Assembly (NCBI GenBank): GCA_014650015.1
Contig: BMUD01000035.1
Location: forward strand, 1 to 59,491
Direction of reading: 5' to 3'
DNA length: 59,491 nt
Source: Streptomyces griseoloalbus
GTDB lineage: Bacteria; Actinomycetota; Actinomycetes; Streptomycetales; Streptomycetaceae
The notes beneath the pieces were generated by a model. The model saw nothing but the letters and a program-made list of their open reading frames with translations. It made no database searches and had not been told where the DNA came from. The translations under genes were made by a program, and so were the position numbers. Below, in pieces: positions 29,093 through 37,243 of this stretch. Numbering within the stretch: position 1 is the stretch's first letter; the number at the start of each line of letters is the position of its first letter.

Positions 29093-29581
29093 TTACCCCT
29101 GGCCCTGGTCCTGGCCGTCACGGTCGACGGGCTCCAGACGGCCACGGAACTCGGTGCGCTTCTCGGTGATGCCGTGCTCCTCCAGGAAGGTGGAGACGGG
29201 GTGGTCCTTTTTGTACTGTTCCTGCCGCTCTAGCATCATGACCTTGTACCGGGCCTTGGTCTCGGCGATCAGGAAGTCGTTGATGGTGGCGCTCAGCGCG
29301 GAGACGATCACATCGGCGTCGTCGGCGATGCAGCCCAGGCCGTGGCACCACTTGTCGAGGAAGTCGTTGACGGCGCCGGTCACTTCGCTCGCCCCGGTCT
29401 TGTCCTCCCCGGCCAGGGAGGCGAGGTCGAATCTCGCCTCCGCGCGCTCCTTGGAGATCTTGCGGGCCGCGTCCGTGGACTCTTCGAGGGGCCGCGCGAT
29501 CGACTGGAGGAACGTGACCTCCCACTTGAACTCGCCGCCGTCCGCGCCCCGCGGGATGAGCCAGCTCTGCCCGTCGCTCAT
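29093..29581 (-). CDS. Small helical protein upstream of the RHS toxin, possible adaptor
   Basis: A 162-aa protein beginning MSDGQSWLIPRGADGGEFKWEV. It is mainly helical (STDAARKISKERAEARFDLASLAGEDK, AVNDFLDKWCHGLGCIADDADVIVSALSATINDFLIAETKARYKVMML). It has no WXG triplet and no membrane helix. GGGGGAG lies six bases before the ATG, and the start overlaps the SseB-like gene by four bases (ATGA). It lies 23 bp upstream of the RHS gene. A WXG100-like partner or chaperone loading the RHS toxin onto EccC is the best guess from placement. Confidence 0.75.
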   Translation of the reverse strand: MSDGQSWLIPRGADGGEFKWEVTFLQSIARPLEESTDAARKISKERAEARFDLASLAGEDKTGASEVTGAVNDFLDKWCHGLGCIADDADVIVSALSATINDFLIAETKARYKVMMLERQEQYKKDHPVSTFLEEHGITEKRTEFRGRLEPVDRDGQDQGQG

Positions 29582-30162
29582 GCGGCGCTCCCCCGTGGCC
29601 GGTACGAGATGTGCAGCACGGGCTCGGTCCTCGTGGCGGCCGTGGAGAGCCGTACCGCGTGCTCCGCGGCGGGGTCCAGCCACACGTCAAGGCCGGGTGG
29701 CATCAGGTCGAGGATGTCGGCACCCGTCGTCGAGAACCAGGCTCCGCCGCCCGTGAACAGCTCGAACTGCTCCAGTGACGTGAACACCGGCACCAGCCGG
29801 TCGGGCGGCGTGACGTCGGCGGAGGGGTCGGGGGCGGTCGCCAGGTCGAGGATGCGGGAGCCGCTGGACGTGCCGGCGGCGGGGCGTGTCGGTGCGGTGA
29901 GCGTCAGGAAGCCCGCTTCCGCCGGGCGTTCGCAGTAGACGCGGGCACTTAGGAACGCGTCGAAGACGTCCTGCGGTGACGCCTCACCGGCCTTCGCCCG
30001 CCGTACGACCTCCGCCAGGCCGGCCGTGTCGTCCGGCGCGATGCCGACGGTGCCGTCCGGCTGCCGTGGCTCCGCCGGTGGCGTCGTGCCGGCACGGCCC
30101 GCCGATGCCGTATCGGCGTCACTGGTCGCTGGTCTCTCGGCGCCGCCCCCGTTCGTACGCAT
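29578..30162 (-). CDS. SseB-family protein
   Basis: A 194-aa protein beginning MRTNGGGAERPATSD. A low-complexity N-terminus is followed by a region typical of SseB N-terminal domains: VFDAFLSARVYCERP, VPVFTSLEQFELFTGGGAWFSTTGADILDLMPPGLDVWLDPAAEHAVRL. Such domains are common next to ESX loci in actinomycetes and often act as secretion-related adaptors, though their exact role is not established. The stop overlaps the next start (ATGA), coupling it to the 162-aa gene and the RHS toxin. It is separated from esxB by a strong hairpin. Confidence 0.8.
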   Translation of the reverse strand: MRTNGGGAERPATSDADTASAGRAGTTPPAEPRQPDGTVGIAPDDTAGLAEVVRRAKAGEASPQDVFDAFLSARVYCERPAEAGFLTLTAPTRPAAGTSSGSRILDLATAPDPSADVTPPDRLVPVFTSLEQFELFTGGGAWFSTTGADILDLMPPGLDVWLDPAAEHAVRLSTAATRTEPVLHISYRPRGSAA

Positions 30163-30239
30163 GTGCCCAAAGATCACACATGCTCTTCGCGATGCGCAAC
30201 GCGGCTTTGTGGGCGCGCACTTGCTGCGCCGCGTACGGC

Positions 30240-30271
30240 GGGGAGGCGGCCCGGGGTCGGACCGCCTCCCC
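30240..30271 (-). terminator. Hairpin terminator after esxB
   Basis: GGGGAGGCGG (30240-30249) and CCGCCTCCCC (30262-30271) form a 10-bp stem, with a possible inner CCG/CGG extension. It lies about 30 nt after the esxB stop, before the SseB-like gene, so the esx pair can be transcribed apart from the toxin genes. Confidence 0.65.
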
Positions 30272-30301
30272 TTCTTCGGTCCGGGCGGACTGTGGCGTGT
30301 C

Positions 30302-30613
30302 TCAGCCCATCAGCATGCGGAAGCGGGCCGCGTTGCCGTGGTCGGTGTCCTGGTAGCCGATGACCGACTCGTCCAGGAGTTGGGCGATGCGGGCCAGCTT
30401 CTGGCACATCTGGTCCATCTCGGAACTGCTGCTGCGCTGGATCTCGGCGTAGGCGGTCTTCGCCTCGCCCTCCCAGGTCTCGGCGACGGCCTTGACCTTG
30501 CGCATGAGGATCTCGAGCTGTTCGGCCAGCTCCTTGGCCGTCTTGCGTACGTCCTGGGCGGCCTGGGTGACGGTGTCGTAGTTGACTGCGGTGCGGTCGT
30601 AGTTGACGCTCAC
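30302..30613 (-). CDS. esxB: WXG100 family protein EsxB-like
   Basis: A 103-aa two-helix protein with WEG at 47-49 in the turn. It begins MSVNYDRTAVNYDTVTQAAQDVRKTAKELAEQL. The C-terminal YxxxD/E-type export signal is loosely matched by GYQDTD. GTG start with GGAG nine bases upstream. It is 39 bp downstream of esxA; the two products should form the secreted helical heterodimer of the ESX system. The symbol is by position and similarity to the Streptomyces esxB/esxA pair; A and B labels could be swapped. Confidence 0.85.
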   Translation of the reverse strand: MSVNYDRTAVNYDTVTQAAQDVRKTAKELAEQLEILMRKVKAVAETWEGEAKTAYAEIQRSSSSEMDQMCQKLARIAQLLDESVIGYQDTDHGNAARFRMLMG

Positions 30614-30652
30614 GGTGTTCTTCTCCTGGGTGGCGGGCGACGCTGACGCGGG

Positions 30653-30985
30653 TCAGGCGAGGTCGGTGATGCGGCTGGTGACCTGGTAGGAGTTGTCCAC
30701 CCTGCGGATCTCCGTCACGCGCTCCTGCTCGTGGTCGGTGAAGCCCCTGACGCTCATTCGCATGACCTCTTCGAGGTCGACGAGGTCGTCCTGGATCTTC
30801 TTCAGGTGCTGGTTGACACCGCGCTGGACGGTGTCGAACTCCTTGCCCGCGGCGCCCTGCCAGCCCGCCTGGATCATGTCGACGACGCTGTTGAGGGACG
30901 TCACCCTGCTGCTCACGTCCGTGTGGAAGTCACGGATCTTGTCAGCGAGGTCCGTCAGGTCCGAGTCGCTGTAATTGACGCTCAT
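30653..30985 (-). CDS. esxA: WXG100 family protein EsxA-like
   Basis: A 110-aa protein with WQG at 42-44. It begins MSVNYSDSDLTDLADKIRDFHTDVSSRVTSLNSVVDMIQAGWQG. It is a two-helix hairpin, the partner of the downstream esxB product and a main ESX substrate. ATG start with GGAGGG about nine bases upstream. It is the first gene of the minus-strand run, preceded by a 343-bp divergent promoter region. It shares its first five residues (MSVNY) with EsxB, which suggests duplication. Confidence 0.88.
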   Translation of the reverse strand: MSVNYSDSDLTDLADKIRDFHTDVSSRVTSLNSVVDMIQAGWQGAAGKEFDTVQRGVNQHLKKIQDDLVDLEEVMRMSVRGFTDHEQERVTEIRRVDNSYQVTSRITDLA

Positions 30986-31129
30986 GGTCTCTTGCCCTCC
31001 TCGTGATGCACCGGTGGCTGGTCACCACCGTGACGGGCCGCCGTGGACGGATATCCAGGCTGTCCTGGCGGGCAAGATCCGCTGCGCCCCGCGCGACGCG
31101 TGGCCGCAGCTTCGCGCCGCCCCCGTGCT

Positions 31130-31147
31130 GTACCACAGTCGTGGTAC
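31130..31147. promoter_or_regulatory. Palindromic operator candidate in the esxA / DUF397 divergent region
   Basis: GTACCAC-agtc-GTGGTAC is a perfect 7-4-7 palindrome about 145 bp before the esxA start and 180 bp before the DUF397 gene. The rest of the 343-bp spacer (30986-31328) shows no gene. The spacing and symmetry suit a dimeric regulator such as a GntR-type repressor, but the regulator is not identified. Confidence 0.4.
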
Positions 31148-31328
31148 CCGGAGCCACTTTAGTCACTTGACCTGGGGGTTCCAACTGCAAAGCGAAGACA
31201 GGCCAGTTCGGGGCGGATAGTGTCCGCCGGAACCGTGTGATCCGGTCACGGAGCGGGCACTTCGCGTGGGGGCGCCCAGTACTGTGACCGTGGATCGTTC
31301 GTACGTGACGAAAGGACAACGTTCCGCC

Positions 31329-31640
31329 ATGGCTGATCTGCCGGACCAGGAATCCGAGACACGCGAGGAGCTCAAGGCGCGCAAGGAGCGCGAGCGGGAC
31401 GAGCTGTACGCCCTGGACATCTCCGGCGTCGAATGGCACTGCGCTCCGGGCACCGAGACGCACGAGGAGCGGGTGGAGATCGCCTACCTGCCGGGCGGTG
31501 CGGTGGCCATGCGGTCGTCGCTCGATCCGGGGACGGTGCTGCGCTACACCGAGGCCGAATGGCGTGCTTTCGTCCTGGGCGCGCGGGACGGGGAGTTCGA
31601 CCTGGAGCCGTCCGGGGGCAGCGCGACGGAATCCGGGTGA
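31329..31640 (+). CDS. DUF397-type protein
   Basis: A 103-aa protein beginning MADLPDQESETREELKARKERERDELYALDISGVEWHCAPG. The last ~55 residues match DUF397 (VEIAYLPGGAVAMRSSLDPGTVLRYTEAEWRAFVLGARDGEFD). The charged N-terminal helix is an addition. DUF397 proteins usually sit beside an XRE-type regulator, often as a pair; no helix-turn-helix gene is adjacent here. The start is chosen for the AAAGGAC upstream; a GTG at 31266 would add 21 residues. It is divergent from esxA and convergent with the second mycosin gene, so it probably belongs to ESX control. Confidence 0.8.
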   Translation: MADLPDQESETREELKARKERERDELYALDISGVEWHCAPGTETHEERVEIAYLPGGAVAMRSSLDPGTVLRYTEAEWRAFVLGARDGEFDLEPSGGSATESG

Positions 31641-31698
31641 TCCCCGACGCTCGGCTCCCCGCGCCCCCGTGTGCCCCCGGCGCCGGCCGGTAGGGACG

Positions 31699-32949
31699 TC
31701 AGGCGCCCCGGCCCTGTCCCCGGCGGCGGCGCAGATCGCGCAGCGCGACGGCCGTACCGGCGATGACGGTGATCAGGACCGCGGTGATCCCCAGTGCGTA
31801 GGTGGCGAGGCGCTCGTCGCGTTCCGCCGGGGTCTCCGCCAGCGAGAACGGGGCCACGTCGGGTGCCTGCGCCCGGGTCACGCCGGGGTCGGGAACCGGT
31901 GACGAGGGGGGTTCGGCGATGTCGGAGTCCTGGACGGCGCGGACCGGATCGACGACGCCCCAGCCGACGAAGTCGTCGTGGCCGTTGACGGAGCGTTCCG
32001 CCGTCTGCTCGATCTGCGTGACGATCTGGGCCGTGGTCCAGTCGGGGTGCTTCTCCTTGAGCAGGGCGGCCACCCCCGCGACGAAGGGGGCCGAGAAGCT
32101 GGTGCCGCTGTCCGTGCACTGGCCGCCGCCGGGGACCGTGGAGACGATGTCGACGCCGGGCGCGGCCACTCCGACGAAGCTCCCGGCCTGGGAGAAGGCG
32201 GCGCGTTCGTTGTTCCGGTCGGAGGAGGCCACGGCCAGTACGCCGTCGAAGGCGGCCGGATAGGTGTTCCTGGCCTTGCCGTTGAGCCCGTCGTTGCCCG
32301 CGGAGGCGACCACGACGACGTTCCGGGCGATCGCCTCGCGGACCGCCCCGGCCAGGGCGGAGGTGGCGGACAGGGGCTTGGTGGTGTCCTGGGAGATGTT
32401 GATGACGTCGGCGCCCCGGGCGACGGCGTGGTCGATGGCCCGGGCCATGCTGTCGGAGTCGCCGCTGCTGTCGGCGTCGTTCTGGCGGATGGGGATGACG
32501 GTGGCGTTCGGGGCCAGTCCGACGAACCCTGTCCCTCCGCGGGGCCGGGCCGCGATGATGCCCGCGACCTTCGTTCCGTGTCCCACCTCGTCGTTGGTGG
32601 GGTCGCCGCCCGATCCCCCGGTGAGCAGGTCCAGTCCGGCGGCCTTGTCGACGGCCCCCGCGAGTTGGGGGTTCTCGTCGTCGACGCCCGTGTCGATGAC
32701 CGCCACCCGCACGTCCCTGCCTTTGTCGGTGCCCTGCCAGAGTTCGTCGAGCAGGACGCGCTGCAGTGCCCAGGGGCGGGCCTTGAACTGCTTCTCGCTG
32801 GGGTAGGTGCACGCGCCGCTGCCGTCGAGCCGGACGCGCTCCCGGGGGCGTTCCGGCGCATCGTGGGCGGGCGCGGGCGGCCGGGCGCCGGGCGCGGTCA
32901 GGAGTACGGCGAGTACGGCGGCCGGCAGAGCGGCCTTGGTCGGCGACAC
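31699..32949 (-). CDS. mycP: Type VII secretion-associated subtilisin-like protease (mycosin 2)
   Basis: A 416-aa S8 protease. It has an N-terminal signal peptide (AALPAAVLAVLLTAPGARPPAPA), D86 (AVIDTGVDD), H124 (GHGTKVAG), N219 (SAGNDG) and S284 (SGTSFSAPFVAG), then a C-terminal transmembrane helix (ALGITAVLITVIAGTAVAL) and a basic tail. All catalytic residues are intact, and the GTSFSAP motif is more canonical than in mycosin 1. Cys47 and Cys278 suit the disulfide known in mycosins. GTG start. It lies 81 bp downstream of eccB on the same strand, so it is probably the core mycosin of the pore. Confidence 0.92.
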   Translation of the reverse strand: MSPTKAALPAAVLAVLLTAPGARPPAPAHDAPERPRERVRLDGSGACTYPSEKQFKARPWALQRVLLDELWQGTDKGRDVRVAVIDTGVDDENPQLAGAVDKAAGLDLLTGGSGGDPTNDEVGHGTKVAGIIAARPRGGTGFVGLAPNATVIPIRQNDADSSGDSDSMARAIDHAVARGADVINISQDTTKPLSATSALAGAVREAIARNVVVVASAGNDGLNGKARNTYPAAFDGVLAVASSDRNNERAAFSQAGSFVGVAAPGVDIVSTVPGGGQCTDSGTSFSAPFVAGVAALLKEKHPDWTTAQIVTQIEQTAERSVNGHDDFVGWGVVDPVRAVQDSDIAEPPSSPVPDPGVTRAQAPDVAPFSLAETPAERDERLATYALGITAVLITVIAGTAVALRDLRRRRGQGRGA

Positions 32950-33030
32950 CGGTGCGGTCTTCCCCTTCTTGTCCGTCGTCGATGGTCCGTGCGTGCGAGC
33001 GGGGCCTTGCGTCGGTCCGGCCCGCCGGGG

Positions 33031-34557
33031 TCACGAACCCTGGGGCTGCCGGGCGCTGTTGGTGTCGAGGCGTGGCCCCTTCGCCAGGAACTCGGACCAG
33101 GCCAGCGGAATCCTCGTCGGCCGGACGTTCTGGTAGCCGAGCTTGGCCTGGGCCTCGCTGGGCTCGGGAGTGCCGTCCCGCCCCTCGCCGGTGCCGTCGG
33201 CGCCGATGTCCGAGGTGTCGCTGTCGCTGTCGCCGTTCGCCTGAACGGCGTACCGCAGCCCCGTGTCCGTCACGAGGAAGAGCGAGCCGGCCTGGGACGC
33301 CGTGCCCTGGATCTGCGTGTAGAGCTGGCCCGTTCCCGGAGTGACGTAGGTGCTCGTGCCGTCGGCCGTGGTTTCCACGGGGTAGTCGCTTCCGGCCCAG
33401 GTGCTGAGGACCGTGGAGTTGTCCTCGCCCACGCCGCGCAGCACGCTGCACACGGTGTCGCGCCCGCCGTCGGGGGAGTTCACCTGGCGGACCCGCCGGT
33501 CCGGCCAGTCGGCGGGCCGGCCCCCGAAGGGTTCGCTGTCGGCGGTGAAGTCCTGCAGGCCCACGGTGCGTGCCTTGCCGTTCATGTTCAGTTCGGCCGT
33601 CTGCGGCGAGGAGATCAGGAGCCAGGCGGTGAACTCGGTGACCGGCTGCACCTTCCCGGGGAGGACGACGTAGTACTGGGTCCCTTCGCCGGTCTCCGTC
33701 CGGAGGACCATGCCGACCCTGTTCTCGTCCGCCGACAGCTGTCCCGGCACGCCCGCCGGGTCCCCCACTCCGGACGGGAGCCGCGGGAATCGGATCGGGT
33801 CACCCTCGTGGAGGGTGGCGAGCCATTCCTCGGTGACGAGTTGGGGTTCGCGGGAGCCGACGAGCGCGACGGTCAACGGATCGGACTCCGCGCCGGTGAC
33901 GGCGTACGCGGTTCCGTCGACGTCGACGAGATGACGCTCACCGGTGCGGGTCGTCACGTACAAGGCCTCGCCGCCGGTGAGCCGGCCGGATCCGTCCGTC
34001 CTCTTCTCGTCGGCGCCGGCGAGGACGAACGCCGCCTCCTGGACGCTCCCGTTCCCGTCCTTGCCGCCGGGCTGCGCGCACACGGCCCAGCGCTTGGCCT
34101 TGCCTGCCTCGTCGGCGGAGGGCAGACGGTCGGGTGCGTAGGGGATGCCCAGGATCGGTCCGCGCTGCAGCTTGCCCGAGTCGAGGATCTTGTCGCTGAC
34201 CTGGACGACCTGGTACCCCGCGTCCTTCATCAGCAGGCGGGCGGAGGCGAGGTTGAGCACCGGGTGCAGGCGGGTGACGCCGTCCGTCTCGAGGACGACG
34301 TAACGGGTCGTCGACTGCTTGCCCACGATCACCCGCGTTCCGGGTTTGTCCCATCCGGGAGGAGCGGTGGGCTTGAACATGCCCCACGCCCCGAAGACAC
34401 CCAGCACCAGCACGCCGGCCACCAGGCTCGGCACGACGGCCCGCAGTGGCCGGGGAGCTCCCTCCTCGGATCCCGACGGCGAGGGCTGCAGGAAGGCGGC
34501 CAGCATACGCCGCTTCGCGAACGTGTAGGCGTTGAGTTCGTCCCGCCGTGATGCCAT
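33031..34557 (-). CDS. eccB: Type VII secretion core component EccB
   Basis: A 508-aa protein. It starts MASRRDELNAYTFAKRRMLAAFLQP, the typical EccB opening, and has one membrane helix at ~40-62 (AVVPSLVAGVLVLGVFGAWGMF). A large extracytoplasmic domain follows, with repeated R1-R4-like units (PNLASARLLMKDAGYQVVQVSD; ILGIPYAPDRLP). Two Cys (RWAVCAQPGG, DTVCSVLRG) suit the conserved disulfide. ATG start with GGGGGAG upstream; an in-frame extension upstream is Arg/Thr-rich and rejected. It is divergent from eccE and followed by mycosin 2. Confidence 0.93.
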   Translation of the reverse strand: MASRRDELNAYTFAKRRMLAAFLQPSPSGSEEGAPRPLRAVVPSLVAGVLVLGVFGAWGMFKPTAPPGWDKPGTRVIVGKQSTTRYVVLETDGVTRLHPVLNLASARLLMKDAGYQVVQVSDKILDSGKLQRGPILGIPYAPDRLPSADEAGKAKRWAVCAQPGGKDGNGSVQEAAFVLAGADEKRTDGSGRLTGGEALYVTTRTGERHLVDVDGTAYAVTGAESDPLTVALVGSREPQLVTEEWLATLHEGDPIRFPRLPSGVGDPAGVPGQLSADENRVGMVLRTETGEGTQYYVVLPGKVQPVTEFTAWLLISSPQTAELNMNGKARTVGLQDFTADSEPFGGRPADWPDRRVRQVNSPDGGRDTVCSVLRGVGEDNSTVLSTWAGSDYPVETTADGTSTYVTPGTGQLYTQIQGTASQAGSLFLVTDTGLRYAVQANGDSDSDTSDIGADGTGEGRDGTPEPSEAQAKLGYQNVRPTRIPLAWSEFLAKGPRLDTNSARQPQGS

Positions 34558-34738
34558 GAGTGACTGCCGCTCCCCCGATACCGCCCCGGGTCCCCTGTCC
34601 CCGGCCGCCCGTTGTCGGACCGGCCCCCTACTATGCCTGGTGATCGTCGGCGTGCGTGATGCAGGTAGGGTACGCGGGCTCTTCCTGAGCCGTAGTGGCG
34701 TCGTTGCTCGGAATGTTGTGACCAGAGCGGGGGATGGA

Positions 34739-36067
34739 GTGAGGGGTTCGGGGACGCGGGCGCGGGGCCCGGCGGGGGCGGGTACGCCGTCGACGGGCGG
34801 GCCGGAAGGGGCCGTACGCGCCTCGGCGGGCGGACGGTCCGCGGGGCGTTCGCTCCAGGTCGGAGTACGTCCGGGACACGGTGGTTCGTTCCGGTTGCAA
34901 CGACTTGTACTGTTGGAGATCGCCGCCGCGGCCGTGCTCGTAGGGTGGGCGGCCGGTCCGGTGGGCCTGGTGCCGGGCGGGCTCGTCGCCGTCGTGCTCG
35001 TGGCGCTCGCCCTGGTCCGCCGTCGCGGGCGTTCACTGCCGGAATGGCTCGGCACCGCGCGGGCATTGCGGGCGCGGCAGAAGCGGGCCGCGGCCCTGGA
35101 GGTGCCGCCGGACACCGAGCCGGGTCTCGTGCCGGTGTTCGAGTGCGACCCGGCGCTGCGGACGTACTCCCACGGAACGCGTGACCGTCGGCCCGTGGGG
35201 ATCGTCGGGGACGGCACCTTCGTCACCGCGGTCGTGCACGTGGAGGCCGACGCCACCGCGCTCCGCGCGGAGCGGAGCCGGCAGCCGCTGCCGCTGGGTC
35301 TGGTGCGGGACGCGCTGGAGGTGGACGGGATACGGCTGGAGTCGGCGCAGGTCGTGCTGCACACGCAGCCCGCTCCCGCCCTGCATCTGCCGCGGCAGTC
35401 CGTGGCGGTGGCCAACTACGCGCCGCTGCAGGAGCAGGTCGAGGCGCCGGCGGTGCGCATCACCTGGATCGCGCTGAAGCTCGACCCGGAGCTGTGTCCG
35501 GAGGCCGTGGCGGCTCGGGGCGGTGGGCTGGTCGGGGCGCGGAAGTGCGTCGCGCGCGCCGCGCACCACCTCGCCAGCCGGCTGACGGGTGCCGGTTTCC
35601 GTGCGAACGTCCTGGACGAGGAGGAACTGATCGCGGCTCTCGCCACGTCGGCGGGCGCGAATCCGCTGGTGACGGCGGAGGCCGGACGGACCGGGACGAG
35701 GGAGCGACGGACCGAGGAGTCCGGCCGCAGCTGGCGTTGCGACAACCGCAGGCACACGACGTACTGGATTCGCCGCTGGCCCGCGGCAGGCGGTGCCGGC
35801 GGGCCGTCGCTGCCCCAGTTCGTCGCGCGCGTCACCGCGGTTCCCGCGCTCGCCACCACCTTCAGCCTCACGCTCGCCCCCGGCGAGGGCCGGGAGGTGT
35901 CGCTGTGCGGGCATCTGCGGGTGACCGGCCGCGGCGACGACGAACTGGTGGAGGCGCGACGAGCGTTGGAGGACGCCGCGCGGCAGGCCGGCGCGGGCCT
36001 GGCCCGCCTGGACAGGGAGCAGCTCCCCGCCATGCTGGCCACGCTGCCCCTGGGAGGTGCGCGGTGA
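34739..36067 (+). CDS. eccE: Type VII secretion protein EccE
   Basis: A 442-aa protein. After a low-complexity N-terminus come two membrane helices (LLEIAAAAVLVGWAAGPVG, LVAVVLVALALV). The soluble domain is typical of Streptomyces EccE (VGIVGDGTFVTAVVHVEAD, ITWIALKLDPELCPEAVAARGGG, FSLTLAPGEGREVSLCGHLRVT). It caps the outside of the ESX pore complex. I choose GTG 34739 with GCGGGGGA upstream; the longer open frame to 34532 would overlap eccB and is not family-like. The stop overlaps the next start (GTGA). Confidence 0.85.
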   Translation: MRGSGTRARGPAGAGTPSTGGPEGAVRASAGGRSAGRSLQVGVRPGHGGSFRLQRLVLLEIAAAAVLVGWAAGPVGLVPGGLVAVVLVALALVRRRGRSLPEWLGTARALRARQKRAAALEVPPDTEPGLVPVFECDPALRTYSHGTRDRRPVGIVGDGTFVTAVVHVEADATALRAERSRQPLPLGLVRDALEVDGIRLESAQVVLHTQPAPALHLPRQSVAVANYAPLQEQVEAPAVRITWIALKLDPELCPEAVAARGGGLVGARKCVARAAHHLASRLTGAGFRANVLDEEELIAALATSAGANPLVTAEAGRTGTRERRTEESGRSWRCDNRRHTTYWIRRWPAAGGAGGPSLPQFVARVTAVPALATTFSLTLAPGEGREVSLCGHLRVTGRGDDELVEARRALEDAARQAGAGLARLDREQLPAMLATLPLGGAR

Positions 36068-36861
36068 CGACGCCCACGACAGGGACGGTCGGCGGCCCGT
36101 CGGCGCGGGGACCGGCCGACGGGGGAGGCCCGTCCGCGGACCGGCGGGGACCGGCCGGCCGGCTGCTCGGCGGTTTCGGACTGATCGGCCCCCGGCACGG
36201 ACGGCACGTGCTGCCTGTGGACCAGGTGGACGAACTCGCGCTGCCGATCGGTGACGACGGGGTCATCGCGGGTGTGGATGGCGAAGGCCGGCCCGCGGTG
36301 CTCGGGGTCAACCGGCCCACGCCGTACGACGTCGTGCTGATCGGCGGGCTGTGGACGGCGCAGGTGCTCGCACTGCGGGCGGCGGCGACGGGAGCGCGCG
36401 TCGCGGTGGAGACGGGACGCCCGCAGGCCTGGCTGCAGATGGTGCACGCCATGGGGGGCGGGCAGAACGGGCTGGCGGTGTATGACGTGGGACGGGTGCC
36501 GCCGCAGGGCGCGTCCGCGGGGACACCCGTGCTGGTGGTGCGGGACTGCGGCATGCGACCGCCCCGGGGGCGGGTCGTGTCGGGTCCCTGGCAGTCGGTG
36601 CTGACGCTGCTGCCGTACCTGAGTCCGGTCGCTCCCGGGCTCCTTCGGCGGGCGCGGCTGGCGGGCATCCAGCGGGTCTCGCCGGACGAGGCCGCGGAGC
36701 TGGGCCGCGTCATGGGGCTCTCGCGGGCGGAGGTGGAGTCACTGCCCACCCTGGCCGACGGTGTGACGCTCTGGTGCGCCGACGGCGACCGGGAGTACGT
36801 GACGACCCGGCCCACGGACGCCGAGACCGGGCTGCTGGGCACGCCACGGCGGATGGACTGA
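36064..36861 (+). CDS. ESX-locus conserved protein, unknown function
   Basis: A 265-aa protein coupled to eccE (GTGA overlap). No signal peptide or membrane helix is obvious. A central region reads PYDVVLIGGLWTAQVLALRAAATGARVAVETGRPQAW, giving a Rossmann-like beta-alpha-beta impression, followed by VLVVRDCGMRPPRGRVVSGPWQSVLTLLPYL. I recognise it only as a conserved neighbour of eccE in Streptomyces ESX loci. It could be a cytoplasmic accessory of the EccE/ParA-like pair; no catalytic site is visible. Confidence 0.75.
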   Translation: MTTPTTGTVGGPSARGPADGGGPSADRRGPAGRLLGGFGLIGPRHGRHVLPVDQVDELALPIGDDGVIAGVDGEGRPAVLGVNRPTPYDVVLIGGLWTAQVLALRAAATGARVAVETGRPQAWLQMVHAMGGGQNGLAVYDVGRVPPQGASAGTPVLVVRDCGMRPPRGRVVSGPWQSVLTLLPYLSPVAPGLLRRARLAGIQRVSPDEAAELGRVMGLSRAEVESLPTLADGVTLWCADGDREYVTTRPTDAETGLLGTPRRMD

Positions 36862-36886
36862 GCGGCTGCCGGCGGGACGACGGGCG

Positions 36887-36906
36887 CGGGTGGGGTTACC
36901 CACCCG
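36887..36906 (+). terminator. Hairpin after the eccE-36064 pair
   Basis: CGGGTGGG (36887-36894) and CCCACCCG (36899-36906) form an 8-bp stem with a GTTA loop, about 25 nt after the stop. Short, without a U-tract. Confidence 0.4.
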
Positions 36907-37243
36907 GCGTTCACCTCATGTCCGTACGACTGCCATCCTTGCCCGGTTTGTACGTTGATGCCGGGTGACTGACCATCGGTTGTGTTCCGTCGCCGGCCCG
37001 GAGGGCCGAGGACGGTGGACGGACGGGCCTGCCGATGTGGGGCGTGTGGTGATTAGGCTGGGAGTGGGCGTGACGCCGGAACCCGTGACCCGGGCGGCGG
37101 CGTCCCGGGTGAGAGCGGGGGAGACCGGTGGCATCGGACGACCTCGCACGACCTCGAACGGCTTCGGACCGCGAAGCACTTCGGACGACAAGCATGGTCG
37201 TCCCAGCACGGCATGAGGGTGCACGACCACACCAGGAGGAACT
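36907..37243 (+). other. Promoter region of the ParA/EspI-like gene
   Basis: About 340 bp without a convincing gene. It holds a possible -10 (TAGGCT at 37054-37059) and, at its end, a strong ribosome-binding site (AGGAGG, about six bases before the GTG at 37244). This gene therefore probably has its own promoter. Confidence 0.4.

Noticed and set aside
24912-29756. Two long plus-strand frames opposite the RHS gene
   Set aside because: They mirror the RHS repeats (Val/Gly/Arg-rich) and have no sensible start context; the minus strand carries the RHS motifs.
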